From positions 1 to 38,452 of the forward strand of contig RECP01000116.1 of assembly GCA_007693945.1 (NCBI GenBank): 38,452 nt of DNA. Reading direction: 5' to 3'. The position numbers and the translations under genes are program-made. This document shows, piece after piece, positions 21,979-30,527 of this stretch. This stretch comes from Spirochaetaceae bacterium (lineage in GTDB: Bacteria; Spirochaetota; Spirochaetia; DSM-27196; PWMO01). How positions within the stretch are numbered: position 1 is the stretch's first letter; each line of letters opens with the position of its first letter. Below the pieces are notes generated by a model. That model was not told the origin of the DNA and searched no databases. It saw nothing but the letters and a program-made list of their open reading frames with translations.

Positions 21979-22416
21979 ATGTACGTTCTGGTCATCGTTC
22001 TGACGGCCGCCATAATCGTCTATCTGTTACACATCATGAAACGCCTCAGGAAGAACGACTATTCGGCACTGGCCAATCGCATGGCGCGCCGGAGCCGCTC
22101 GACCCTGAAGGTACTGAAACCGTGCCCGCTCTGCCGAACGATGCTTTCGCGCGGCGAGCGGGTCCACACCGTGGTGTTCTCCAGGCAGCCGGTCGCCGCC
22201 GACGGCAGTACGCGTCCACCAAAGATCAAGGAGAGCATGGTGCACATGTTCGGCTGTCCCTACTGCCGCCCGCCGGAAGGCAACCAATCGCGCACCTGTC
22301 CGGTCTGCAAACGCGAGATTCGCGGCGACGGTTACGCCATCGCCAGAATGTTCGAGCGCAACGGCCGTAAGCACGTTCACGTGCTTGGCTGCACCGAGTG
22401 CCGCCACGGCCGATAG
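21979..22416 (+). CDS. Membrane-anchored protein with two zinc-ribbon repeats
   Basis: 145 residues. Residues 2-20 are one hydrophobic helix followed by a basic stretch, so the body is probably cytoplasmic. There are four CxxC pairs: C49/C52, C93/C96, C107/C110 and C138/C141. They arrange as two similar units, CPxC...H-x-F/L-G-C-x-x-C, suggesting an internal duplication of a zinc ribbon. No known family is recognised; it may bind nucleic acid or protein. GGAG (21968-21971) precedes the ATG. Confidence 0.75.
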   Translation: MYVLVIVLTAAIIVYLLHIMKRLRKNDYSALANRMARRSRSTLKVLKPCPLCRTMLSRGERVHTVVFSRQPVAADGSTRPPKIKESMVHMFGCPYCRPPEGNQSRTCPVCKREIRGDGYAIARMFERNGRKHVHVLGCTECRHGR

Positions 22417-22420
22417 CGGT

Positions 22421-22435
22421 CCGGTCGCTGACCGG
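22421..22435. promoter_or_regulatory. Inverted repeat CCGGTCGCTGACCGG before the GPH symporter
   Basis: Perfect 6-bp arms around 3 nt, placed right after the zinc-ribbon gene and directly upstream of TATACT (22437-22442), a possible -10 box for the symporter gene. It could be an operator or a weak terminator; no -35 box is clear. Confidence 0.3.
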
Positions 22436-22487
22436 CTATACTGGGGCACCTCCGTGCAGCAGCGCGGAGTCCCGCAAGGAGGTCCGC

Positions 22488-23873
22488 ATGCCTCGCAAAG
22501 ACAACGCTCTGCCGCTCAAAGTGAAGGTTGGATTCGGGATCTGCGATCTGGGAGGCAACCTCTTCTTCACCATTATGGGGTTCTACCTGCTGTTCTTTCT
22601 GACCGACGTGGTCGGTCTGCGCGCCGGTCTGGCCGGTACGGCGCTGATGATCGGCAAACTGTGGGATGCGGTCAGCGACCCGGCCGTGGGATACCTGTCG
22701 GACCGCACTTCCAGCCGCTGGGGGCGCCGCCGGCCGTACATCTTTGTCGGCGCGATCACCCTCTTCCTCAGCATGATCTGGGTATTCACGCCGGTGCGCT
22801 TCGACAATCAGCTGACGCTGTTCGGCTACGTGGCGCTTGTCTACTGCATCCTGAACACAACCTACACTCTGGTCAATATTCCGTACGGCGCGTTGACGCC
22901 CGAGCTGACCGAAGATTTCGACGAACGCACGGTACTGAACGGGTACCGCATGGTCTTCGCCGTGGTTGGAACGTTTATCGGCGCCGCGACCGTCCTGCCG
23001 CTGGTGCAGCTCGGCGGCGGAAGTGACGCCGGTTGGACGATCATGGGCGGCGTCATGGGTGCGATCATGATGGGCACGGCGCTGGTGACCTTCTTCACCG
23101 TACGCGAGCAGTACAGCGCGCGTGTGGCCGAGCGGATCAACGTCATCCGCAGCTACCTGCAGGTGCTGAAGATGAAGCCCTTTCTTACGGCACTGATTCC
23201 GTGGTCGCTGCATATTACCGGCATAAACATCATCCAGGCCGGGCTGCTCTACTACTTCGGCAATATCTACGGAGACGAGAGCGGCTTTCTTGTCGCTCTG
23301 CCGCTGCTGCTGCTTTCCAGCATCATCTTCATTCCCATCTGGGTCAAGATCTCCGAGCGCATCGGCAAGAAGCGTTGCTACAACATCGGTATGCTGATCT
23401 TCGCCGCCTCGATCATCGTCTTTTTCTTTCTTGGCCACATCCTGGGGATGCAGTTCTCGTTCGTGATCATGTTTGTGGCCGGCATTGGATTTGCAACCCA
23501 GTACGTCATGCCGTACTCGATGGTACCGGATATCGTGGAGTACGATTACTCCCAGACCGGCATCCGCCGCGAGGGTGTCTTCTACGGCATGTGGACCTTT
23601 GTGAGCAAAACCGGGCAGGCGTTCGGCATCGCGCTTACCGGCTGGGTACTCAGCGCCTTTGGCTACCGGGAACCCAGCGTTCTTGTACCCGACCCGCTGC
23701 AGACCGACGCCGCGCGGCTGGGAATCCGCCTGCTGACCGGTCCGATTCCGGCCACTTTCTTTGTCGCCGGAGTCATCGTGCTGTCCTTCTACCCGATAAC
23801 TCGAGCGCGCTATAATGAGATCATCGAGATAATCCGCCGCCGCGAGGCCGAGGCTTCCGGCGATGCGCGATAA
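22488..23873 (+). CDS. GPH-family sugar:cation symporter (MelB/XynP/YicJ-like)
   Basis: 461 residues and about 12 membrane helices. GPH signatures are FGICDLGGNLFFTIMG near the N-terminus, the helix 2-3 loop DPAVGYLSDRTSSRWGRRRPY with D and Arg residues typical of MelB relatives, and YSMVPDIVEYDY with GVFYGMW in the C-terminal half. It imports a glycoside, glucuronide or pentoside with Na+ or H+; the substrate is undetermined. The frame extends upstream to 22398, but AAGGAGGT (22476-22483) ahead of the ATG at 22488 fixes the start. The HIT-family gene follows by 40 bp. Confidence 0.88.
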   Translation: MPRKDNALPLKVKVGFGICDLGGNLFFTIMGFYLLFFLTDVVGLRAGLAGTALMIGKLWDAVSDPAVGYLSDRTSSRWGRRRPYIFVGAITLFLSMIWVFTPVRFDNQLTLFGYVALVYCILNTTYTLVNIPYGALTPELTEDFDERTVLNGYRMVFAVVGTFIGAATVLPLVQLGGGSDAGWTIMGGVMGAIMMGTALVTFFTVREQYSARVAERINVIRSYLQVLKMKPFLTALIPWSLHITGINIIQAGLLYYFGNIYGDESGFLVALPLLLLSSIIFIPIWVKISERIGKKRCYNIGMLIFAASIIVFFFLGHILGMQFSFVIMFVAGIGFATQYVMPYSMVPDIVEYDYSQTGIRREGVFYGMWTFVSKTGQAFGIALTGWVLSAFGYREPSVLVPDPLQTDAARLGIRLLTGPIPATFFVAGVIVLSFYPITRARYNEIIEIIRRREAEASGDAR

Positions 23874-23913
23874 CAACAATTTCGGCACCACAACGGAAGC
23901 ATGAGGAGGTTGC

Positions 23914-24261
23914 ATGTCCGAGCAGACCCTGTTCGACAAGATTCTGGCCAAAGAGATTCCGTCCGACGCCGTCTATGAGGACCAAACCGTCTACGCCTTT
24001 CGCGATATCAACCCGCAGGCACCGGTACACGTGCTGGTGATTCCCAAACACAAGATGCAGAGCTTCGCCGACATCAGGCAGCGTGACGCCGCCGAGATCG
24101 GAGCGTTCATGCAGGGTGTATCGCGCGTAGCCGAGCAGTTGGGACTGGAGCGGGACGGCTACCGGGTGGTCTTCAATACCGGCCCCCACGGCCAGCAGAC
24201 CGTCCGCTACATCCACGCACACATCCTCGGTGGACGCCAGCTGCAGTGGCCCCCCGGCTGA
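23914..24261 (+). CDS. HIT-family nucleotide hydrolase/binding protein (HinT-like)
   Basis: 115 residues, normal for HinT. Family features are LFDKILAKEIPSD, FRDINPQAPVHVLVIPK and the C-terminal GGRQLQWPPG. The histidine triad, normally HxHxH, reads Y99-I-H101-A-H103, so the first histidine is tyrosine while the nucleophile position (H101) and last histidine are kept. HinT proteins hydrolyse AMP-amidates and aminoacyl-adenylates. The change may modulate activity. GAGGAGG precedes the ATG. Confidence 0.9.
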   Translation: MSEQTLFDKILAKEIPSDAVYEDQTVYAFRDINPQAPVHVLVIPKHKMQSFADIRQRDAAEIGAFMQGVSRVAEQLGLERDGYRVVFNTGPHGQQTVRYIHAHILGGRQLQWPPG

Positions 24262-24285
24262 CCTACGGACCTGCGGACCGCGCCC

Positions 24286-24314
24286 TTGCCGTACCCATGC
24301 GGCCATGGTAGATT
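24286..24314 (+). promoter_or_regulatory. Candidate aspS promoter, leaderless geometry
   Basis: TTGCCG (24286-24291), a 17-bp spacer and TAGATT (24309-24314), then 7 nt to the ATG at 24322. No ribosome-binding site is present. The longer frame that starts at 24286 would contain its own promoter, which argues for the start at 24322. Confidence 0.4.
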
Positions 24315-24321
24315 TGGCCGC

Positions 24322-26133
24322 ATGGAACAGTTGAAACGGACCGCCACCTGTGGCGAGCTGACCGCTGCTCGCGACGGCGAAACCGTAGTCCTGAACGGAT
24401 GGGTGCACCGCTTTCGCGATCACGGAGGCGTCAAGTTTGTCGGGCTGCGCGATCGCTACGGCATCACCCAGGTTGTGGTCGATGAGGACGCCGATGAGGC
24501 GTTGAAAGCAACTGCCGAGGGACTGAAGAACGAGTTCTGCATTGCGGTGCGCGGAACGGTACGCACGCGTCCGCCTGAGATGATCAACCCCGACATGGTC
24601 ACCGGGGCAATTGAGGTGGCGGCGTTGGAGATCCGTGTGCTCTCAACCTGCGAGCCGTTGCCGTTCATGATTGATGAACGCTCGGAAGCACGTGACGAGC
24701 TGCGACTCAAGTACCGCTACCTGGACTTGCGTTCGTTTTCGATGCAGCGCAAGATCAAGCTGCGCCACGACGTGTGCTACCATACCCGCGAGTACTTGCA
24801 CGAACGCGGGTTCTACGAGATCGAAACACCGACGCTGATCAAATCGACCCCCGAGGGCGCGCGCGATTTCCTGGTACCGTCGCGGCTGCACCGCGGCAGG
24901 TTCTACGCGCTGCCTCAGTCGCCGCAGCTCTTCAAGCAGATTATCATGGTCTCCGGCTTCGACCGCTACTTCCAGCTGGCCCACTGCTACCGCGATGAGG
25001 ACGCCCGCGGCGACCGCCAGCTCGAGCACACGCAGATCGACATAGAGATGAGCTTTGTGTCCCGCGATGATGTCTTTGAGGTGGTCGAAGGGCTGATGGC
25101 TCGGCTATTCGAGCGCGCACTCGGCGCGACCATCGAGATACCGTTCAGGCGCCTTTCATACGAAGATGCCATGAATCGCTACGGGTCGGATAAGCCGGAG
25201 CTGCGTTTTGAGATGCCGCTGCACGATTTCGCCCCACTGGTGAGCGGAAGCGGTTTCGCGGTATTTGAGTCGGTGCTGGCCTCCGGCGGTACGGTCAAGG
25301 CACTGGTGGCCGGCGGGTGTGCCGACTACTCGCGCAAACAGATCAGTGAGCTCGAGGAGAGCGCGGCCACCTACGGGGCCAGAGGGCTTGCGTGGATGAA
25401 GGTGACCGCGGCCGGCGGGCTGGAAGGAGGCATCAGCAAGTTCTTCGCCGCGCGTGCCGCCGAGATCATCGCGACGCTGGGAGCCCAGCCGGGTGATCTG
25501 CTGCTGGTTGTCGCCGACCAGTGGAAGACTGCCTGCACGGCGCTGGGTGCGGTGCGAAGCCGTCTGGGCAGACAGCTCGGCCTCTGCGATCCGGCACGCT
25601 TCAGTTTTGCGTGGATCGTTGACTTCCCTCTGTTTGAATGGAACGCCGAAGAACAGCGCTGGGAGGCCGCGCACCATATGTTTAGCATGCCGCAGGAGCG
25701 TTTTCTGGAGCACCTGGAGGACGATCCCGGCGCGGTCAAGGGCAACCTCTACGACCTCGTCTGCAACGGTTTTGAGCTCGCCTCGGGATCGATAAGGATC
25801 CATGACCCGGAGTTGCAGCGCCGTGTGTTCGGCATTGTCGGTATCTCCGATGAAGAAGCTCGGCGCCGCTTTGGTTTTCTGCTGGAGGCGTTCCAGTACG
25901 GCGCGCCGCCGCACGGGGGTATCGCTCCGGGACTCGATCGCCTGGTAATGATCATGGCCGGTGAATCAAGCATTCGCGAAGTAATCGCGTTTCCCAAGAA
26001 TACCGCCGGTGTGTCGCTGATGGACGACTCACCGTCGCATGTAGACCAGAAACAGCTCGATGAGCTCGGCCTGCAGATTGTCGAGCGTGAATCCGATTAT
26101 CCGGCTGTACGCAGTCCAGTCGACGGCAGTTGA
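24322..26133 (+). CDS. aspS: Aspartyl-tRNA synthetase (bacterial type)
   Basis: 603 residues. An N-terminal OB-fold anticodon-binding domain (GWVHRFRDHGG, VGLRDRYG) is followed by the class II core (YRYLDLRS, TPTLIKSTPEGARDFLVPSR, LPQSPQLFKQ, CYRDEDARGDRQLEHTQID as motif 2). The bacterial GAD insertion lies at about 300-420, and motif 3 is GIAPGLDRLVMIMAGE with IREVIAFPKN. It charges tRNA-Asp. H34 in RDHGG corresponds to the histidine of non-discriminating AspRS (leucine in E. coli), so it may also charge tRNA-Asn. It heads a plus-strand run with serA, cyclophilin, quinone reductase and ribokinase genes. Confidence 0.95.
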   Translation: MEQLKRTATCGELTAARDGETVVLNGWVHRFRDHGGVKFVGLRDRYGITQVVVDEDADEALKATAEGLKNEFCIAVRGTVRTRPPEMINPDMVTGAIEVAALEIRVLSTCEPLPFMIDERSEARDELRLKYRYLDLRSFSMQRKIKLRHDVCYHTREYLHERGFYEIETPTLIKSTPEGARDFLVPSRLHRGRFYALPQSPQLFKQIIMVSGFDRYFQLAHCYRDEDARGDRQLEHTQIDIEMSFVSRDDVFEVVEGLMARLFERALGATIEIPFRRLSYEDAMNRYGSDKPELRFEMPLHDFAPLVSGSGFAVFESVLASGGTVKALVAGGCADYSRKQISELEESAATYGARGLAWMKVTAAGGLEGGISKFFAARAAEIIATLGAQPGDLLLVVADQWKTACTALGAVRSRLGRQLGLCDPARFSFAWIVDFPLFEWNAEEQRWEAAHHMFSMPQERFLEHLEDDPGAVKGNLYDLVCNGFELASGSIRIHDPELQRRVFGIVGISDEEARRRFGFLLEAFQYGAPPHGGIAPGLDRLVMIMAGESSIREVIAFPKNTAGVSLMDDSPSHVDQKQLDELGLQIVERESDYPAVRSPVDGS

Positions 26134-26147
26134 GCAAGAGGGGGTAA

Positions 26148-27332
26148 ATGATGTTCAGCGTACGTACCTACAACAGAATTGCGGAGAGCGGACTCCGGAT
26201 TCTGCGCGAAGCCGGTATTACCGTCGATCCTGCTGTCGAGAACCCGGACGGAATACTGGTGCGCAGCGCTTCGTTGCACGAGATTGAATTCGGTCCGCAG
26301 CTGAAGGCTATCGCACGTGCGGGTGCCGGTTACAACAACGTTCCGGTCGATCGCTGCAGCGAGACCGGCATCGTGGTGTTCAATACCCCGGGCGCCAACG
26401 CAAACTCGGTCAAGGAACTGGTACTAACCGGACTGTTGCTCAGTTCGCGCCGTATCGTACAGGGGATAAACTGGGCCCGCAGCCTCGCGGGCAAGGGTGA
26501 CGAAGTGCCTGCATTGATCGAGAAGAGCAAGTCGTCGTTTATCGGCCCGGAAATATCCGGCAAGACGCTTGGAGTCATTGGACTGGGAGCCATCGGCGTC
26601 ATGGTGTCCAACGCCGCCGAGGCGCTCGGTATGCGGGTCATCGGCTACGACCCCTACCTTTCCGTTGAATCCGCCTGGGGGCTTTCGAGAACCGTGGAAC
26701 GGTCCCCCAGCATCGAGAGCCTCTTCGCACGCAGCGACTACATCACGCTGCACGTGCCGTTAAACGGCACCACCAGGCAGATGTTGAGCGCGGAAGCGTT
26801 CGGGAAGATGAAGCCGGGTGTTCGTGTGCTCAATCTGGCCCGCGGCGGTCTGGTAGACGACCAGGCGCTGCTCAGCGCAGTCGAAGACGGAACCGTTGAG
26901 TGCTACGTTACCGATTTCCCCACGGACGAACTGGCTTGCAACGAAAAAGTGCTGCCGGTACCGCATCTCGGCGCTTCGACTCCCGAGGCCGAGGAGAACT
27001 GCGCCTTGATGGCCGCGCGGCAGCTTCGAGACTACCTGCTGAGCGGCAATGTCGTGAACTCGGTCAATTTTCCCGACTGCGAGATGGGCCCCTCGGAGAA
27101 CGAGCGACTCGTAATCGCAAATCGCAATATCCCCAATATGGTCGGACAGATCACGACCATCCTGGCGGAGGACAACCAGAACATACTCGATCTGCTCAAC
27201 CGCCACAAGGACGACCTGGCCTATAACATCATCGATATCGAGCGTGCCCTGTCACCTGAGGCACTCCATCGACTGCGGGCCATTGATGGCGTGCTGATGG
27301 TGCGCGAAGTGCACGCACGTCCGGATCAATAA
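26148..27332 (+). CDS. serA: D-3-phosphoglycerate dehydrogenase
   Basis: 394 residues. A 2-hydroxyacid dehydrogenase core has the NAD site [10 protein letters not shown] (about 143-152), GARGG-like [14 protein letters not shown], the catalytic Arg/Glu/His region ([25 protein letters not shown]) and a C-terminal ACT-like domain (about 320-392, [12 protein letters not shown]). This is the first step of phosphoserine biosynthesis; the short form without the intervening domain fits many bacteria. The ACT part suggests serine feedback. The gene starts 14 bp after aspS with AGAGGGGG upstream; ATG at 26151 is equally possible. Confidence 0.92.
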   Translation: MMFSVRTYNRIAESGLRILREAGITVDPAVENPDGILVRSASLHEIEFGPQLKAIARAGAGYNNVPVDRCSETGIVVFNTPGANANSVKELVLTGLLLSSRRIVQGINWARSLAGKGDEVPALIEKSKSSFIGPEISGKTLGVIGLGAIGVMVSNAAEALGMRVIGYDPYLSVESAWGLSRTVERSPSIESLFARSDYITLHVPLNGTTRQMLSAEAFGKMKPGVRVLNLARGGLVDDQALLSAVEDGTVECYVTDFPTDELACNEKVLPVPHLGASTPEAEENCALMAARQLRDYLLSGNVVNSVNFPDCEMGPSENERLVIANRNIPNMVGQITTILAEDNQNILDLLNRHKDDLAYNIIDIERALSPEALHRLRAIDGVLMVREVHARPDQ

Positions 27333-27342
27333 GGAGGCCGCG

Positions 27343-27981
27343 ATGCCAAACCCTGCACGTCACGCAAGACATCGATTGACCGCCATACTCGCCGTCGCGC
27401 TGCTGACGGCAATCGTCCAGGGCGGTCATGCGATTGATTCACTGCCCGACGGACTATACGCGCACATCGAAACCAGCCGGGGCACAATCATTGTCGAACT
27501 CGAGTTCCAACGTACACCAATGACCGTTATGAACTTTGTCGGATTGGCCGAAGGGACAATCGAGCACAGCCGCGGCAGCGGTGTGCGGTTTTACGACGGG
27601 CTCACCTTCCACCGCGTCATTCAGGATTTCATGATTCAGGGGGGAGACCCTGAAGGCAGCGGCAGCGGAGGACCAGGGTACCGGTTTCCGGACGAGTTCC
27701 ACCCCGAGTTGCGTCACGACGCGGCGGGCATCCTGTCAATGGCCAACGCCGGACCCGACACGAACGGGAGCCAGTTCTTCATCACCCACACCGCGACCCC
27801 GTGGCTCGATGACGCGCACACCGTATTCGGCCGTGTCGTCTCCGGCCAGGACGTGGTAGACTCAATCCAGCGACGCGACCGTATGGAACGCGTTCGCATT
27901 CAGCGGGTCGGTACCGACGCCGAAGGCTTTCGAGCCGACCAGCAGGCGTTCGACGCGGCGCGTGCACGTGCGACTCAATAG
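27343..27981 (+). CDS. Exported cyclophilin-type peptidyl-prolyl isomerase
   Basis: 212 residues. A positively charged N-terminus and hydrophobic stretch [17 protein letters not shown] (cleavage probably after HA, near 30) indicate export to the periplasm. The cyclophilin domain shows [15 protein letters not shown] with the catalytic arginine, [16 protein letters not shown], and [14 protein letters not shown]. It assists proline isomerisation in envelope proteins. The start follows AAGGAGG by 5 nt and lies 10 bp after serA. A short polar tail of about 25 residues ends the protein. Confidence 0.92.
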   Translation: MPNPARHARHRLTAILAVALLTAIVQGGHAIDSLPDGLYAHIETSRGTIIVELEFQRTPMTVMNFVGLAEGTIEHSRGSGVRFYDGLTFHRVIQDFMIQGGDPEGSGSGGPGYRFPDEFHPELRHDAAGILSMANAGPDTNGSQFFITHTATPWLDDAHTVFGRVVSGQDVVDSIQRRDRMERVRIQRVGTDAEGFRADQQAFDAARARATQ

Positions 27982-28010
27982 AGCCGCCCGCTGGACCAAG
28001 GAGGCAGAAT

Positions 28011-28988
28011 ATGGCACAGGCAATCCAGATCGAGCAGACCGGTGGTCCGGAGGTGATGAAGTGGGTCGCTGTAGAGATAGGCGCACCCGCACCGCGCGAA
28101 ATCCTGATCCGTCAGACCGCGGTGGGCCTTAACTACGTCGACGTCTACTTCCGCAGCGGGCTCTACAAACTGCCGGAACTGCCACACGGACTCGGAGCGG
28201 AGGCAGCCGGCGTCGTCGAGGCCGTGGGAACCGAGGTGAGCGAGTTCTCGGTTGGCGACCGGGTAGCCTACGTTCACGCGCAACAAGGATCCTACGCCGA
28301 GCAGCGTCTCATGCCGGCCAGCCGCTGCGTTCGGATCCCCGATGATATCAGCGATGTTACTGCCGCGGGCATGATGCTGCGCGGTCTGACGGCCCACTAT
28401 CTGCTGCGGCGGACCTATCCGGTGCAGCGCGGTGATACCATCCTGATCCACGCTGCGGCCGGCGGGGTCGGACTTATTGCCTGCAGCTGGGCCAGGCACC
28501 TCGGAGCTACGGTGATCGGAACCGTCGGTTCACCGGAGAAAGCTGAGTTGGCGCGCGAGTTCGGCTGCCATCACGTGATCGACTATACGTGCCAGGATTT
28601 CGTGACCGAGGTCAGAACGATTACCGAGGGACGGGGCGTACCGGTCGTCTACGACTCCGTTGGTCAGCAGACATTTGAAGGCTCACTCGACTGCCTGCGC
28701 CCGCTGGGCCTGATGGTGACGTTCGGTAACGCCTCCGGCCCGGTCCCGCCGATGGAGCCGGCACTGTTGACGCAGAAGGGCTCGCTGTTTCTTACGCGCC
28801 CGACGCTGTTCCACTACATTTCCCAGCGCAGCGATCTGCTCGCGGCCAGCGACGAGCTGTTCGAGGCGGTGCACAGCGGAGCTGTCAGAATTGCCGTCAA
28901 CCAGGAGTATGCCCTGATCGATGTTGCCCAGGCGCACCGCGACCTCGAGTCACGCAAGACCACCGGGTCAACGGTGCTGCTGCCCTGA
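28011..28988 (+). CDS. qor: NADPH:quinone oxidoreductase (zeta-crystallin-like, MDR family)
   Basis: 325 residues, the usual length of QorA. Medium-chain reductase features are GLNYVDVYFRSGLY, GLGAEAAGVVEAVG, GDRVAY, LRGLTAHYLLRRTY and the NADPH site HAAAGGVGLIA (about 147-157). No structural zinc cysteine cluster is seen, as in quinone reductases. It reduces quinones by one electron or related enones in the cytoplasm. AAGGAGG stands 5 nt before the ATG. Same strand and close spacing as its neighbours suggest cotranscription. Confidence 0.9.
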   Translation: MAQAIQIEQTGGPEVMKWVAVEIGAPAPREILIRQTAVGLNYVDVYFRSGLYKLPELPHGLGAEAAGVVEAVGTEVSEFSVGDRVAYVHAQQGSYAEQRLMPASRCVRIPDDISDVTAAGMMLRGLTAHYLLRRTYPVQRGDTILIHAAAGGVGLIACSWARHLGATVIGTVGSPEKAELAREFGCHHVIDYTCQDFVTEVRTITEGRGVPVVYDSVGQQTFEGSLDCLRPLGLMVTFGNASGPVPPMEPALLTQKGSLFLTRPTLFHYISQRSDLLAASDELFEAVHSGAVRIAVNQEYALIDVAQAHRDLESRKTTGSTVLLP

Positions 28989-28999
28989 GGAGACCGGAT

Positions 29000-29920
29000 G
29001 TGTTCTGCGTAATCGGAAGTCTCAATATGGACCTCGTGGTCAATGTCGAGCGATTCCCGCGCCCCGGTGAGTCGCTGGTGGGCACCCGGTTTGCCACACA
29101 CACCGGCGGCAAAGGCGCCAATCAGGCGGTTGCGCTCGCGCGTCTCGGCGCCCGCGTCAGGATGATAGGTCGGGTCGGCGAGGACCCGTTTGGCGTCGAG
29201 TATCGCGATGTACTGCGGCGCGCGAGCATCGACGACAGCGGAGTGGAGAGCGTTGCCGGAACGTCAACCGGGGTGGCGGTAATTGAGGTTGACTCGTCGG
29301 GTGAAAACCACATCGTCTACGTGCCCGGCGCCAACGGCACCGTAGACAAGGCGTGCATCGACAGCAACCGGCCTTTGATCGTACAGTCCGAGTTTGCACT
29401 GCTGCAACTCGAGATCCCCATTGAAACGACCGAGTACGCGTTGCGGACCGCTCGTGACTGCCGTTGTGCCACCATCCTCGATCCCGCGCCGGCACAGAAA
29501 CTGGCGCCATCTCTGATCGGGCTGGTGGACTACCTGACACCCAACGCCGGCGAGGCGGAATTGCTTACCGGCATCGCGGTGACTGACACCGCCGGCGCGC
29601 GCGCGGCGGCGGAGGCGCTGCAACAACAGGGCGCGGGAACGGTCATTATCAAGGCCGGGTCGCTGGGCTCGTTTGTGCTGCGCGGCGGTGACTTTGATCA
29701 CGTGCCGGCGTTTAGCGTGGATGCCGTCGATACAACGGCGGCCGGCGACGCCTTCAACGCCGGGCTGGCGGTTGCGTTGGGCCGCGGGGATTCGATGACA
29801 GCCGCGCTGCGCTATGCGAATGCCGTTGGCGCGCTCTCATGCCGTGCAGCCGGCGCCCAGTCGGCAATGCCGACCGCAGCGGCGGTACAGCACTTCATCA
29901 CGCAGCAGCAGCGACAATAG
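29000..29920 (+). CDS. rbsK: Ribokinase (PfkB family)
   Basis: 306 residues. Ribokinase signatures are GSLNMDLVV (6-14), THTGGKGANQAVALARLG, LLQLEIPIETT, TPNAGEAELLTG and VDTTAAGDAFNAGLAV, in which the aspartate of AAGD is the catalytic base. It phosphorylates ribose (or a related sugar or nucleoside) to ribose 5-phosphate. The start is a GTG at 29000: the nearby ATG at 28998 runs into a stop after four codons. GAGGAGA stands 7 nt upstream. No ribose transporter is present, though araA and an ABC ATPase are nearby. Confidence 0.93.
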   Translation: MFCVIGSLNMDLVVNVERFPRPGESLVGTRFATHTGGKGANQAVALARLGARVRMIGRVGEDPFGVEYRDVLRRASIDDSGVESVAGTSTGVAVIEVDSSGENHIVYVPGANGTVDKACIDSNRPLIVQSEFALLQLEIPIETTEYALRTARDCRCATILDPAPAQKLAPSLIGLVDYLTPNAGEAELLTGIAVTDTAGARAAAEALQQQGAGTVIIKAGSLGSFVLRGGDFDHVPAFSVDAVDTTAAGDAFNAGLAVALGRGDSMTAALRYANAVGALSCRAAGAQSAMPTAAAVQHFITQQQRQ

Positions 29921-29953
29921 TAGCCGCGGACGACCCAAAAGCCGGGCACAACG

Positions 29954-29962
29954 TGCTATACT
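29954..29962 (+). promoter_or_regulatory. Extended -10 promoter of the lipoprotein-ATPase genes
   Basis: TGC followed by TATACT (29957-29962), a TGN-extended -10 box. No -35 match at 17 or 18 bp. The leader carries AAGGAGA (29977-29983) ahead of the ATG at 29994. Confidence 0.45.
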
Positions 29963-29993
29963 CTAGACAACTGATGAAGGAGACAGGCGCGTA

Positions 29994-30524
29994 ATGCAAC
30001 GTACAACGGCGCTGCTATGGTGCGTCGGAGCGGCCGCACTCCTTGTGCTTGCCGCCGGCTGCTCGACCGGCCCCGAAACAACGCTTGAGGACACGGGCCG
30101 TATCAGCTACCAGGTCCAGATCAGCTCTTCGAGCGAAGACTACGTGGTGTACCGTCTGGTGGTTTACCGCGATGATTACGACACCGTTGAGTTGGGTGTC
30201 ATCTCTCCCAACGACGGATCAGCCAACAGCTACGTGCTGTCGGTGTTCTACAATGGACCCGCGTGGCGCTTCATGGAAGGCGACGTACTGATCCGGGTCG
30301 GCGCGGAGCTGCTTCGTCTGCACGACGGCAGCCCCACGCGCGCCGGCGGCTACAATGAACCGGTACGCGAGCGCCTGACGCTTAGTCTCACGCGCGCTCA
30401 GTTTCGCGCTATCACCAACGGTTCACGCGTAGCGGTGGAGTTTCACCCCGGCACGATTGCCTATATCGATCGCCGCGGCGAACGCGCGATGCGCCGCTTC
30501 TATGAGGACTACGCGGACGCCTGA
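29994..30524 (+). CDS. Putative lipoprotein of unknown function
   Basis: 176 residues. The signal peptide ends in a good lipobox, VLAAGC (cysteine 23). The mature part is beta-rich and polar (RISYQVQIS, YVVYRLVVYRDD, EGDVLIRVGAELLRLHDG). No domain is recognised. It stands 3 bp before the ABC ATPase gene and is probably cotranscribed with it, though it does not look like a sugar-binding protein (too short). Confidence 0.8.
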   Translation: MQRTTALLWCVGAAALLVLAAGCSTGPETTLEDTGRISYQVQISSSSEDYVVYRLVVYRDDYDTVELGVISPNDGSANSYVLSVFYNGPAWRFMEGDVLIRVGAELLRLHDGSPTRAGGYNEPVRERLTLSLTRAQFRAITNGSRVAVEFHPGTIAYIDRRGERAMRRFYEDYADA

Positions 30525-30527
30525 GTA

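Noticed and set aside
22377..23951. 524-codon minus-strand frame opposite the GPH symporter gene
   Set aside because: The plus strand encodes an obvious 12-helix symporter with a strong ribosome-binding site. The antisense frame is His/Asp/Arg-rich, typical of a GC-rich shadow frame.
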